A program made the position numbers and the translations under genes. The notes under the pieces are model-generated. The model searched no databases. It had not been told where the DNA came from and saw only the letters and a program-made list of their open reading frames with translations. A DNA stretch of 64,000 nt, taken from the NCBI RefSeq assembly GCF_024679095.1, contig NW_026111839.1:190001-254000 (forward strand). The letters are read 5' to 3'. Of the stretch, positions 34,945 through 54,124 are shown in pieces. The stretch comes from Eriocheir sinensis. Lineage: Eukaryota > Arthropoda > Malacostraca > Decapoda > Varunidae. Position 1 is the first letter of the stretch, and every line of letters starts with the position of its first letter.

Positions 34945-34980
34945 GGGCCCACTTACCCCAAGCTTTGGGGCAAGTGGGCC
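34945..34980. repeat. Transposon-end palindrome (TIR-like)
   Basis: GGGCCCACTTACCCC is followed after AAGCTTT by GGGGCAAGTGGGCC, a near-perfect 36-bp inverted repeat centred on AAGCTT. GGGCCCACTTACCCC also occurs twice at the far end of the transposase fossil (36,396-36,410 and 36,416-36,430), so GGGGYAAGTGGGCC is the likely terminal inverted repeat. The head-to-head arrangement here suggests two element ends joined. Confidence 0.75.
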
Positions 34981-35019
34981 GACACCAAATAAAAGCACAT
35001 TCAAGCACAAATCAGGTGC

Positions 35020-36023
35020 CTATCTCACCATCACTCCAGTGAATAGAGAGGCAGAGAACATCATTTTGTTCTTTACAAATGTTGGTTTGGGTAATTTGTT
35101 ATTAATATCATGTAAATTAGTGTCCAAAATATCAGGATTTAAAGGTTTATCAAAGCAGAAGTGCTTTCTGTCACCACTGTGTTTGTTTCTCAAGTAACTG
35201 AGGCTCCAAATATCACTGGAAATCCTTTTTTCCGTTATTCCTACATAATGGAATAGGTGCTTTTTGTCGAGAACCTGATCAGAACATAATCACCCTGTTC
35301 TAATGACATGGTCTCAGCTGCATTGCTGGTACCCTCTGCCTCGCATACAACATCATCATCAGGCTCAATAGGTTCAATGTCAGAAAGAGTGTACTCAGAG
35401 GTACTAGAATCAGGTGTTGGTGACCTTGTTTATTGTTTTTTAGTAGGATGCAGCTGGTGTACTGCTCTTGATGGACCTGCTGCATGTCGACATAGAACCG
35501 TGACATCTGCAGTAGTAACACTTTTGCCAGGTGACACCAAAAGTCTTTTTGACCTAACAACAGCATTTGGCTTTGTGTTTGCTGCATATCGCAATTCTTT
35601 TATGTGATCAATGATCAAGGGACTGACCAAATTTGTTGCTGGTGACTCACCTTGGTGCTGCAGCCTTTTCAGCACTCGTGATTTGTCTAAAGGATGAATT
35701 CCTGTGGTTGCATAGGACTTAACAAGTAATTCACTCATGTTGGGCATGCCATTGCAGAGTTGCAGAAGAAGGTATGGGAATCATTGTTTTGGCAAGGTGG
35801 TGAAATGCTTATTAGGGCCAGACTTCCATTCTTTTAAAATTTTTCACCATGCCTTTTTCATGGGACCATATACACAAACATCTAAAGGCTGAAGGAGATG
35901 TGTGCTATTTGGAGGAAGCATCATGAACTTGATGTTATGCTCATCACACTTGGCAAGAATGTCAGCAGACATGTGAGAGGCTAGGTTGTCCCCAATCATG
36001 GCTTTAGGCAGGCCAATATCAAT
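35020..36023 (-). pseudogene. pogo/Tigger-type DDE transposase, C-terminal half, inactivated
   Basis: Read on the minus strand, one frame runs from 36,023 to about 35,255. It contains AMIGDNLASHMS (second catalytic Asp codon 35,988-35,990), then PPNSTHLLQPLD (third catalytic Asp codon 35,880-35,882, 35 residues on), then GPMKKAW and later TTGIHPLDKSRVLKRL (about 35,655-35,705). This is the DDE_1 pattern of pogo, Tigger, jerky and CENP-B relatives. An acidic linker (DIEPIEPDDD) follows, then EQGDYVLIRF. After a frameshift near 35,255-35,275 the other frame gives HYVGIT and LRNKHSGDRKHF, ending LPKPTFVK… at TAG 35,020-35,022. In-frame stops lie at 36,024-36,026, 35,844-35,846, 35,781-35,783 and 35,430-35,432. 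The N-terminal helix-turn-helix half and the first catalytic Asp are not recognisable. It is not functional as it stands. Confidence 0.85.
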
Positions 36024-36026
36024 TCA

Positions 36027-36393
36027 TAAAGTTTCTGTAAAAATAATCAAAACTTGAGTTGGGGTGGGTCCATTTGCCCTGGAGGCTCTACACTCCTGCC
36101 TATTTATATAATCTACCTAATATTTATGTACAACCAACCTTAGGATATTTGTAGATCCTTGTCAAAATTTCAGTTCAGTCAAATAATTTTTTCGATGCCT
36201 GCATGTTAATTGTATTTCCCTGTCTGAAAAATTCCAAAATATATCAATTTACATAATGAAATATAACTAACCACCAGTTGGCTGTAGAGGCTTCAAATTT
36301 GGTGTGTTCATTCCTTAATTGTACCACTTTCTAATGGCTGTAACCTAAAAAGAAAAATATATACCAAAAATTATTAACAATTTTTTTTTTAAA
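36027..36393. other. Unrecognised part of the transposon, upstream of the transposase fossil
   Basis: About 370 bp of normal-composition DNA. The minus-strand frame stays open from 36,023 to a TAG at 36,117-36,119, but the residues upstream of the GDN motif do not clearly match the family. A short frame-shifted stretch (SSFDYFYRNF) might be the eroded region before the second Asp. No other gene or signal is seen. Confidence 0.5.
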
Positions 36394-36430
36394 GTGGGCC
36401 CACTTACCCCTGGAAGGGCCCACTTACCCC
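36394..36430. repeat. Two direct copies of the transposon terminal repeat
   Basis: GGGCCCACTTACCCC stands at 36,396-36,410 and, after TGGAA, again at 36,416-36,430. The left end has the same motif once in this direction and once inverted. Two close copies suggest nested or rejoined element ends. Confidence 0.8.
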
Positions 36431-36437
36431 ATTCTAC

Positions 36438-38060
36438 GGTACATATTTTTATACTCATATTTTTTTTTTTATACTCATATTTTTATGGAAATTTATTTCA
36501 TGTGCATTTTTGTACATATATTTTCATAGAAATTTGCGTTATTTTATGTGTTTTTTGTATATGTTTTTTCATACAAATTTATATTATTTCATTGGTATTT
36601 TGTTTATTTATTTTGATACGAATTACATGACTATATGTGTATTTTGTACATATTTTTTATACGTATTTACGTTTTTAATGTGTATTTTGTTTATATATTT
36701 TTATACAAATTTACGTTATTATATGTGTATTTGTATAAATATTTTGATACAAATTTACTTTATTTTATGTATTTTGTATATATATGTTTCAATTCAAATT
36801 TAGCTTATTTTGTGTGTATTTTGTATATCTATTTTCATACAAATTTAATTACTTTTGTGTATTTTTGTATATAGTTTTATATAAATTTACGTTATTTTAT
36901 GTGTATTTTGTATATTTATATTAATACAAATACACATTTTTTTATTGGTATATTGTTTATTTATTTTGATACGAATTTACATTAAATTATGTGTATTTTG
37001 TATACATTTTTTATACGTATTTACCTGATTTTGTGTATTTTGTATACATATTTTTATAGAAATCTACGTTATTTTATGTGTATTCGTATATATATTTTGA
37101 AACAAATTTAGATTGTTTTATATGTATTTTGCATATCTATTTCAATACAGATTTACCTTATTGTATGTATATTTTGTATATTTATTTTAATACAAATTAA
37201 TTTTTTGTGTATTTTTGTAAATATATTTTTTATAAAAAAAATGCGTTATTTTATGGGTATTTTGCATCTTTATTTTCATACAAATTTACATTATTTAATT
37301 AACATTCTGTGTATTTTTTTATACGATTTTACATTATTCTATTTGTGTTTTGTATATATATTTTTTATTCATATTTACATTATTTAATGAGTATTTTGTA
37401 TATATATTTAATACAAATTTACGTTAATTTAAGTGTATTTGTTTATATATTTTCATTCAAATTTACATTATTTTATGTGTATTTTGTATATGTATTTCAA
37501 TAAAAATTTAGGTAATTATATGTGTATTTTGTATATTTATTTTCATACAAATTTAATTTATTTTTGTGTATTTTTATATATAGTTTTATGCAAATTTACG
37601 TTATTTTATATGTATTTTATATATGTATTTTCATACAAATACACATTCTCTTATTGATATTTTCCTTATTTATTTTGTCACGAGTTTACATTATTTAATG
37701 TGTATTTTGTATATATATTTTTATACGCATTTACATCATTTCATGTGTATTTTATACATATATTTCTATAGAAATCTACGTTATTTTAAGTGTATTCGTA
37801 TATATATTTTGAAACAAATCTTCATTATTTTATGTGTATTTTGTATATATATTTCATTACAAATTTGCCTAATTTTATGTTTATTTTTATATCTATTTTC
37901 ATTCAAATTCAAATTATTTTATGTGTATATATTTATTTGAATATACGTTCTTTTATGTGTATTTTCTATATATATTTTCATTCAAAATTACATTATTTTA
38001 TCGGTATTTTGTTCATTTTTTTCGATACGAATTTAGATTATTTCATGTGTATTTTCTATA
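36438..38060 (+). repeat. 45-bp satellite, plus orientation, block 22
   Basis: T-rich strand on top. It resumes exactly where the paralogue continues (ACATATTTTTATACTC at 36,441; compare 62,800) and matches 62,800-64,000 to the window end. It ends at a switch shared, inverted, with 11,638. Marker GGGTATTTTGCATC near 37,254. No gene is seen. Confidence 0.9.
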
Positions 38061-38085
38061 CATATACATATAGAGTAAATTTCTA
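38027..38085. other. Orientation-switch junction J3
   Basis: Plus-to-minus switch TGTGTATTTTCTATACATAT then ACATATAGAGTAAATTTC, the reverse complement of the switch near 11,638. Confidence 0.82.
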
Positions 38086-39520
38086 CGAAAATATATATTC
38101 AAAATACATATAAAATTATGTAAATAAGTATAAAAATATATATATCAAATACACCTAAAAAATAAAAATTCGAATCAAAATAAATAAAAAAATTCCGATA
38201 AAAGAACGTATATTTGTAGGAATACACATAAAATATATAAATTTGTATTGAAATAAATATAGAAAATGCACATACAATAATGTAAACTTGTATCGAAAGA
38301 GATATGCAAAAATACATATAAAACAATGTAAATTTATTCAAAATATATATACGAATACAAATAAAAAAACGTGGATTTCTATAAAAATATATATACAAAA
38401 TACACATAAAATTAAGTAAATACGTATAAAAAAATGTATACAAAATACACATAAAATAAAGTAAATTCGAATCAAAATAAATAAAGAAAATACCAATAAA
38501 AGAATGTGTATTTGTATAAATATAAATATACAAAATACACATACAAAATATACATAAAATTAGGTAAATTTGTAATGATATATATGTACAAAATACACAT
38601 AAAATAATGTAAATTTATATGAAAATATAAAATACCATGAATTTGCATAAAAATATATATTCAAAATAAATATTAAATAATGTAAATGCGTATAAAAAAA
38701 TATATATACAAAGTACATATAAAATAATGTAAATTCGTATCAATATAAATCAACAAAAAACCAATAAAATAATATATATTTTAATGAAAATAGATTTACA
38801 AAATACACATAACAACTAAAATTTGTATTAAAATATATACATAAATACATAGAAATAATTTGAGTTTGTATGAAAAAAGATATACAAAATACGCATAAAA
38901 CTAATTAAATTTCTTTTGAAATATATATACAAAATACCCATAAAATATTGTAAATTTGTGTCAAAATATATAAACAAATACACATAAAATAACGTAAATT
39001 TGTATGAAAATAATATACAAAATACACATAGAATAATGTCAAATCGTATCGATATGAATGAGCAGATTATCAATAAAATAATGTAAATTTGTATGAAGAT
39101 AAAGATGCAAAATACCCATGAAATAAATCATATTTTTATATAAATACATATACAAAAATACACATAGAATAATTAAATTTGTATTAAAATTAATATACAA
39201 AATGAATATACAAAAAAGTAAATTTGTATTGAAAAAATATGCAAAATACACATAAAAGTGTAAATTTGTTTCAAAATCTATATAAGAATACACATAAAAT
39301 AACGTAGATTTCTATAGAAATATATATACAAAATACACATGAAATGATGTAAATACGTATAAAAATTTATATACAAAATACACATTAAATACTGTAAATT
39401 CGCGTCAAAGTAAATAAACAAAATATCAATAAAAGAATGTGTATTTGTATGAAAATAGATATACAAAATACACATAAAATAACCTAAAATTGTATAAAAC
39501 ATTTTAAACATGTATAAAAA
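38061..39520 (-). repeat. 45-bp satellite, minus orientation, block 23
   Basis: A-rich strand on top. Positions 38,570-39,240 correspond to 1,190-1,870, but without the J1 junction. A marker lies near 39,103. It ends at junction J2 (about 39,490-39,550). No gene is seen. Confidence 0.88.
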
Positions 39521-40112
39521 TATATTATATTATATATATTTTTATTGAAATTTGCGATATTTATGTGTATTTTGTATATGTTTTCTCATACAAATTTACA
39601 TTATTTTATTGGTATTTTGTTTATTTATTTTGATACGAATTTACATTATTTTATACGTACTTTGTATATATATATTTTTATACGCATTTACATTATTTGA
39701 TATTTATTTTGAATATATATCTTTATACAAATTCATGGTATTTTATGTGCATTTGTATATATATTTTCATATAAATTTACATTATTTTATGTGTATTTTG
39801 TACATATATTTCATTACAAATTTACCTTATTTTATGTTTATTTTTGTATATTTATTTCATTTAATATTAAATTATTTTATGTGTATATTTGTATTTTATT
39901 TAGATTATTTTAAGTGTATTTTCTATATATATTTTCATCTAAAAAATTACATTATTTTAATGGTATTTTGTTAATTTAATTCGATAAGAATTTAGATTAT
40001 TTCATAGGTATTTTGTATACATATTTTTATACGCATTTACATTATTTAATGTGTGTTTTGTATATATATTTTTATGCAAATTTACTTTATTTTATGTGCA
40101 TCTTTGTACCAT
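39521..40112 (+). repeat. 45-bp satellite, plus orientation, block 24
   Basis: About 0.6 kb of T-rich-strand monomers, beginning at an inverted copy of J2 and ending near TTTGTACCATGTGCATGTAA, a unique join with a following run of nine A. No gene is seen. Confidence 0.87.
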
Positions 40113-40801
40113 GTGCATGTAAATATGCAAAAAAAAAATACATACAAAATACATATAGAATAATGTAAAATCGTATCAAAATAAATACACAGAATATCAA
40201 TAAAATAAAGTAAATTTATATGAAAATAAAGAAGCAAAATACCCATAAAAAAGCATGTTTTTATAAAAATATGTATAGAAAAACACACATCAAATAATTA
40301 AATTTGTATTAAAATAAATATACAAAATGCACCTACAATATGGTAAATTTATATTGAAATAGATATGCAAAACACACATAAAACAATGTAAATTTATTTC
40401 AAAATATATATACGAATACACATAAAAAAAGTAAATTTCTATAAAAATATATATAAAAAATACATACAAAAATACACAAAAATAATTTAAATTTGTATGA
40501 AAATAAACATACAAAATACACATAAAATTAGGTAAATTTGTATTGAAATTCATATACAAAATACACATAAAATAATGAAAATTTGAATAAAAATACATAA
40601 AAAAAACTTTAAATAACGTAAATTTATATAAAATATATATACAAAATACACATTAAATAATTCAAATAAGAATGAAAAAAATATATACAAAACACAAGTA
40701 GAATAGTGTAAAATCGTATCAAAATAAATACACAGAATATTAGTAAAATAATGTAAATTTGTATGAAAATATAGATGCAAAATACCCATAAAATAACGCA
40801 T

Positions 40802-40936
<135 letters not shown>

Positions 40937-42333
40937 AAAAAACACAAAAAATATTTAAATTTTTATTAAAATAAATATACAAAATGCACATTCATTAAGG
41001 TAAATTTGTATTGAAATACATATGCAAAATACATATAAACCAATTTAAATTTGTTTCAAAATATATATACGAATACACAAAGAAACGTAGATTTCTATAA
41101 AAATATATATACAAAATACACATAAAATGAAGTAAATAAGTATAAAAAAAATGTATACAAAATCCACATAAAAATTTGTATATAAATATATATACAAATA
41201 CACATAAAATAATATGAATTTGTATAAAATTTGTTTCAAAATATATACGAATACACACAATAAAATAACGTAAATTTTTATGAAATTGTATTTATAAAAT
41301 ACACATAAAATAATTTAAATACATAGAAAAATATATATACAAAATACACATAAAATAATGTAAATTCGTATCAAAATAAATAAACAAAATTCCAATAAAA
41401 GAATGTATATTTGTAAGAAAATATATATACAAAATACAAATAAAATAAGTAGAATTTGAATAAAAATATATACAAAAATACATAAAAATAATTTAAATTT
41501 GTTTCAAAATATATATGCAAAATACACATAAAATTAGGCAAATTTGTAATGAAATACATAAAAAATTCGCATAAAATAATGTAAATTTGTATGAAAATAT
41601 ATAAACAAATACACAAAATAACGTAAATTTGTATCAAATATATATATACAAAATAAACATTAAATAATGTAAATATGTATAAAAATATATATATATTAAA
41701 TCGTATCAAAATAAATAAACAGAATATCAATAAAATAATGCAAATTTGTATGAAAATAAAGATGCAAAATACCCATATTGTAACGCATATTTGCATAAAA
41801 ATATATATACAAAAATACATATAAAATAATTTAATTTGTATTAAAATAAATATACAAAATGCACTTACAATAAAGTAAATTTGTATTGAAATAGATATGC
41901 AAAATACACATAAATAATGTAAATTTGTATCAAAATATATATACGAATACACATAAAATAGAGTAGATTTCTATGAAAATATACATACACAATACATATA
42001 AAATGATGTAAATAAGTATAAAGATATATATATATCAAATACACCTAAATAATGTAAATTCGTATCAAAATAAATAAACAAAATTCCGATAAAAAACGTA
42101 TATTTGTAGGAAAATAAATATACAAAATATACTTAAAATAACGAAAATTTGTATAAAAATATATACAAAAAAAACTTTAAATAACGTAAATTTATATAAA
42201 ATATATATACAAAATACACATTAAATAATGCAAATAGTTAAAAATATATTTAAATACATGTACAAAATACACATAAAATAATGTAAATTTGTATGAAATG
42301 AAAACAAATACACATAAAATAAGGCATTTGTAT

Positions 42334-42465
<132 letters not shown>

Positions 42466-44846
42466 TATATATACAAAATACACATAGAATAATTAAATTT
42501 GTATTAAAATATATATACAAAATGTACATACATTAAGGTAAATTTGTATTGAATAAAAATGCAAAATACATATAAAACAATGTAAATTTGTTTCAAAATA
42601 TTTAAACGAATACACAAAAATAACGTAGATTTCTATAAATATATATACAAAATACACATAAAATGACGTAAATTTTTGTAAATTGTTTTTTAAAATACAC
42701 ATGAAATAATTTAAATACATAGAAAAATATATATACAAAATAAACATTAAATAATGAAAATTAGCGTAAAAATAACTAAACAAAATATCAATAAAAGAAT
42801 GTTCATTTGTATGCAAATATATAGACACAATACAAATAAAATAACCTAAATTTTTATAAAAATATATACAAAAATACATAAAAATAATTTAAATTTGTTT
42901 GAAAATAAATATACAAAAACACATAAAATTAGGTAAATTTGTATTTAAATACATATACAAAATACACATAAAATAAAGTAAATTTGAATGAAAATATATG
43001 AACAAATACACAAAATAACGTAAATTTTGTATAAAAAATATATATACAAAACACAAATAGAATAATGTTAAATCGTATTAAATAAATACACAGAATATTA
43101 ATAAAATAATGTAAATTTGAATGAAAATAAAGATGCAAAATACCCATAAAATACCGCATTTTTTATAAAAATATATATACCAAAACACACATAAAATAAT
43201 TTAATTTGTATTAAAATAAATATATAAAATGCACTTACAATAAAAGTAAATTTGTATTGAAATAGATATGCAAAATACATATAAACAATGTAAATTTGTT
43301 TAAAAATATATATACAAATACACATAAAATAGAGTAAATTTCTATGAAAATATATATTCAAAATACATATAAAATGATGTAAATAAGTATAAAAATATAT
43401 ATATCAAATACACCTAAAATAAAGTAGATTCGTATCAAAATAAATAAACAAAATACCAATAAAAGAATGTGTATTTTTATAAATATAAATATACAAAATA
43501 TACTTAAAATAACGAAAATTTGTATAAAAATATATACAAAAAAAAACACGAAAATAATATCAATTTGTATGAAAATTGATATACAAAATACACATATAAT
43601 TAGTTAAATTTATATGTACAAAATACACATAAAATAATGTAAATTTGTATGAAATGAAAACAAATACACATAAAATAAGGTACATTTGTATAAAATATAT
43701 ATAGTAATACACATAGAATAATGTAAAATCGTATCAAAATAAGTACACAAAATATCAATAAAATAATTTAAATTTGTATGAAAATAAGGATGCAAACTAC
43801 CGATAAAATAAAGCATATTTAAAAAAAAATATATCTACAAAAATACACATAGAATAATTAAATTTGTATTAAAATATATATACAAAATGTACATACTATA
43901 AGGTAAATTTGTATTGAAAAAAAATGCAAAATACACATAAAACAGTGTAAATTTGTTTCAAAATATATAAACGAATACATATAAAATAACGTAGATTTCT
44001 ATTGCAATATATATACAAAATACACATGAAATGATGTAAATACGTATAAAAATATATATACAAAATACACATTAAATAATGAAAACTCGCGTCAAAATAA
44101 ATAAACAAAATATCAATAAAAGAATGTGTATTTGTATGAAAATAAATATACAAAATACACATAAAATAACCTAAATTTGTATAAAACTATATACAAAAAT
44201 ACATAAAAATAATTTAAATTTGTATGAAAATAAATATACAAAATACACATAAAATTAGGTAAATTTGTATTTAAATACATATACAAAATACACATAAAAT
44301 AAAGTAAATTTGAATGAAAATACATGAACAAATACACTTAAAATAACGTAAATTTGTATAAAAAAATATATACAAAACACAAATAGAATAATGTAAAATC
44401 GTATTAAAATAAATACACAGAATATTAATAAAATAGTGTAGATTTGTATGAAAATAAAGATGCAAAATACCCATAAAATAACGCATTTTTTTTACTTAAA
44501 AAAATATATATACCAAAATACACATAAAAAAATTAATTTGTATTAAAATAAATATATAAAAAACACATACAATAAGGTAAATTTGTATTGAAATAGATAT
44601 GGAAAATACATATAAAACAATGTAAATTTGTTTAAAAATATATATACGAATACACATAAAATAACGTAGATTTCTATAAAAATATATATACAAAGTACAC
44701 ATAAAATGACGTAAATACGTATAAAAAAAGAATACAAAAAACACATAAAATAATGTAAATTCGTATCAAAATAAATAAACAAAATACCAATAAAAGAATG
44801 TGTATTTGTATAAATATAAATATACATAATACACATAAAAATTATT

Positions 44847-46092
44847 ATATAAATTTACGTTATTTTATGCGTATTTTTTATATTTATATTTATACAAATA
44901 CACATTCTTTTATTGATATTTTGTTTATTTATTTTCATACGAATTTACATTATTTTATGTGTATTCGTATACATTTTTTGAAACAAATTTGCATAGTTTT
45001 ATATGTATTTTGCATATCTATTTCAATACAAATTTAAATTAGTGTAAGTGTATTTTGTATAATGATTTTAATACAAATTTAAATTTTTTATGTGGTTTTT
45101 GGTATATATATTTTCATAAGAAAATGTGTTATTGTATGGGTATTTTTCTTCTTTATTTTCATACAAATTTATATTATTTTATTAATATTCTGAGTATTTA
45201 TTTTGATACGATTTTACAATATTCTATTTGTGTTTTATATATATTTTTTTATATATTTTGACATTATTTAGTTTGTATTTTGTATATATATTTCATACAA
45301 ATTTACGTTATTTTAAGTGTATTTACATTATTTTATGTGGATTTTGCATATATATTTTCATAAAAAATTACGTTATTTTATTGTGTGTATTCGTATATAT
45401 TTTCATAAAAATTTTATACAAATTCATGTTATTTTATGTGTATTTGTATATATATTTTCATACAAATTTATATTATTTTATGTGTATTTTTACATATATT
45501 TCATTACAAATTTACCTTATTTTATGTTTATTTTTTATATTTATTTAATTTAATTTTAAATTATTTAATGTGTATATTTGTATTTGTATTTAGGTTATTT
45601 TATATGTATTTTCTATATATATTTTCATCCAAAATTACATTATTTTATTGGTATTTTCTTAATTTAATTCGATACGAATTTAGATTATTTCATAGGTACT
45701 TTGTATACATATTTTTTTACTCATTTACATTATCTATTGTGTGTTTTGTTTATATATTTTTATGCAAATTTACTTTATTTTATGTGCATTTTTGTACATA
45801 TATTTTTATAGAAATTTGCTTTATTTTATGTGTATTTTGTATATGTTTTCTCACACAAATTTACATTATTTTATTGGTATTTTGTTTATTTATTTTGATA
45901 CGAATTACATGATTATATGTGTATTTTGTACATATTTTTTTATACGTATTTACATTATTTAATGTGTATTTTGTTCATATATTTAAATAAAAATTACGTT
46001 ATTATATGTGTATTTGTATAAATATTTTGATACAAATTTACATTATTTTATGTATTTTGTATATATATTTCAATTCAAATATAGCTTACATT
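44847..46092 (+). repeat. 45-bp satellite, plus orientation, block 26
   Basis: T-rich strand on top, abruptly joined on both sides. Positions 45,360-46,090 correspond to 17,520-18,260 and 4,050-4,790 (same order, including the TTAATTCGATACGAATTTAG monomer). No gene is seen. Confidence 0.88.
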
Positions 46093-51165
<5,073 letters not shown>

Positions 51166-54124
51166 ATTATAAATATTTTTATTGACATTTGCCTTAATTA
51201 TGTGTATTCTGTATATGTTTTCTCATAGAAATTTACATTATTTTATTGGTATTTTGTCTATTTATTTTGATACGAATTACATGATTGTTTGTGTATTTTG
51301 CACATTTTTTTTATACGTATTTATATTATTTAATGTGTATTTTGTTGATATATTTTTATACAAATTTACGTTATTATATGTGTATTTTTATAAGTATTTT
51401 GATAAAAATTTACATCATTTTATGTATTTTGTTTATATATTTCAATTCAAATTTAGCTTATTTTATGTGTATTTTGTATATCTATTTTAATACAAATTTA
51501 ATTACTTCTATGTATTTTTGTATATAGTTTTATATAAATTTACGTTATTTTATGTGTATTTTGTATATTTATATTTATACAAACACACATTCTTTTATTA
51601 GTATTTTGTTTATTTATTTTGATACGAGTTTATATTATTTTATGTGTATTTTGTATATATATTTTTTATACGTATTTACTTAATTATATGTGTATTTTGT
51701 ATATACATTTTTATAGAAGTCTACGTTATTTTAGGTATATTCCTTTATATATTTTGAAACAAATTTACATTATTTTATATGTATTTTGCGTATCTATTTC
51801 AATACAAATTTACCTTATTGTATGTGCATTTTGTATACTTATTTTAAAACAAAATCAGATATTTTATGTGTTTTCGTATATATATTTTTATAAAAAATGC
51901 GATATTTTAAGGGTATTTTGCATCTTTATTTTCATACAAATTTACATTATTTTATTAATATTTTGTGAATTTATTTTGATAAGATTTTACATTATTCTAT
52001 TTGTGTTTTGTATCTATTTTTTTTATACATATTTACATTATTTAATGTGTATTTGTATATATATTTGTTACAAATTTACGTTATTTTAAGTGTATATGTT
52101 TATATATTTTCATTCAAATTTACATTATTTTATGTGTATTTGGTATATGTATTTCAAAACAAAATTCCCTAATTTCATGTGTTTTTTGTATATATATTTT
52201 CATACAAGTTTAAATTATTTTTGTGTATTTTTGTATACAGTTTTATACAAATTTAGGTTATTTTATTTGTATTTTGTATATCTATTTTCATACAAATACA
52301 CATTCTTTTCATGATATTTTGTTTATTTAGTTTGACACGAATTTACATTATTTAATGTGTATTTTGTATATATATTTGTATACGTATTTACATCATTTCA
52401 TGTGTATTTTGTATATATATTTCTATAGAAATCTACGTTATTTTATGAGTATTCGTATATATATTTTGAAACAAATTTACATTGTTTTATGTGTATTTTG
52501 CATATTTTTTCAATTCAAATTTACCTTATTGTATGTGCATTTTGTATATTAATTTTAATACAAATTTGATTATTCTATGTTTATTTTTGTATATATATTT
52601 TTATGCAAATATGCGTTATTATATGGGTATTTTGTATCTATATTTTCATACAAATTTACATTATTTAATTGATATTCTGTTTATTTATTTTGATACGATT
52701 TAACATTATTCTATGTGTATTTTGTATATATATTTTTATACATATTTACATTATTGAATGTATACTTTGTATATATATTTTATCCAAATTTACGTTATTT
52801 TATGTGTATTTGTTTATATATTTTAATACAAATTTACATAGTTTTATACAAATTTACGTTATTTTATGTGTATTTTGTATATGTATTTTCATACAAATAC
52901 ACATTCTTTTATTGATATTTGATTTATTTATTTTGACACGAAATTTACATTATTTAATATCTATTTTGTATATATATTTTTAAACGTATTTACAGCATCT
53001 CAAGTGCATTTTGTATATATGTTTCTATAGAAATCTACGTTATTTTATGTGTATTCGTATATATATATTTTGAAACTAATATACATTGTTTTATGTGTAT
53101 TTTGCATATTTAAAAAAAAATTACCTTATTGTATGTGCATTTTGTATATTACTTTTAATACAAATTTAATTATTGAATGTGTATTTTTGAATATATATTT
53201 TTATAAAAATATGCTTAATTTTATGGGTATTTTGCACCTCTATTTTCATACAAATTTACGTTATTTTATTGATATTCTGTGTATTTATTTTGATACGATT
53301 TTACATTATTCTATGTGTATTTTTTTATATATATTTTATACAAATGTACGTTATTTTATGTGTATTTGTTTTCATTTCATACAAATTTACATTATTTTAT
53401 GTGTATTTTGTACATGTATTTAAAGACAAATTTAACTAATTATCAATGTATTTTGAACATCTATTTTCATACAAATTGAAATTATTTTTTGTTTATTTTT
53501 GTATATTTTCATACAAATTTTCGTTATTTTATGTGTATTTTGTATATTTATTTTTCTACAAATATTCGTTCTTTTATCTGAATTTTGTTTATTGAATTTG
53601 ATACGAATTTATCTTATTTTGTATATCTATTTTCATACAATTTTAATTACTTCTGTGTATTTTTGTATATAGTTTTATATAAATTTAGGTTACTTTATGG
53701 GTATTTTGTATATTTATATTTATACAAATACACATTCTTTTATTGGTATTTTGTTTATTTATTTTGATAGGATTTTACATTATTTTATGTGTATTTTGTA
53801 TACATTTTTTTATACGTATTTACTTCATTTTATGTGTATTTTGTATATATATTTTTATAGAAATCTACGTTATTTTATGTGTATTCGTATATATATTTTG
53901 AAACAAATTTACATTGTTTTATATGTATTTTGCATATCTATTTCAATACAAATTTACCTTATTGTACAAATTTACTTAATTTTATGTGTATTTTGTATAT
54001 TTCTTTTCAAACAAATTTAAATTATTTTTGTGTATTTTTGAATATAGTTTTATACAAATTTAGGTTATTTTATGTACGCATTTACATTATTTAGTGTGAG
54101 TTTTGTATATATATTTTTATGCAA
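51166..54124 (+). repeat. 45-bp satellite, plus orientation, block 28
   Basis: T-rich strand on top. The left part (to about 52,000) is the inverted partner of 2,730-3,534 and a direct relative of 31,840-33,200, with a single copy of the 351-bp unit. Positions 53,570-53,970 match 23,850-24,250. It ends at an abrupt join with the 28-kb duplicate. No gene is seen. Confidence 0.9.

Larger units (their letters stand above)
34967..36430 (-). mobile_element. Decayed pogo/Tigger-like DNA transposon
   Basis: About 1.46 kb of normal-composition DNA bounded by inverted copies of GGGGYAAGTGGGCC and carrying a minus-strand DDE transposase fossil. Members with both a DNA-binding half and a catalytic half are usually well over 2 kb, so much of the 5' half is missing. 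No clean TA target duplication is visible; GGTACAT flanks at 34,924 and 36,438 may be chance. The paralogous site near 62,797 is empty, so the element is confined to one of the two duplicated segments. Confidence 0.75.

Noticed and set aside
34819..35010. 63-codon minus-strand frame
   Set aside because: It translates the terminal palindrome and unidentified flank, and lies outside the TAG that ends the transposase frame.
34874..35197. 107-codon plus-strand frame in the non-satellite insert
   Set aside because: It runs antisense to the transposase C-terminal region and translates the terminal palindrome; no family resemblance.
35308..35607. 99-codon plus-strand frame and a 95-codon minus-strand frame at 35,300-35,587
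   Set aside because: Both overlap the transposase reading frame supported by the DDE motifs and lie in other frames; considered shadows.
34924..36444. GGTACAT as a target-site duplication of the transposon
   Set aside because: pogo-type elements normally duplicate TA, and the copies are 15-20 bp and 8 bp away from the terminal repeats; the right copy is explained by satellite (TATACATATTTTT) plus filler.
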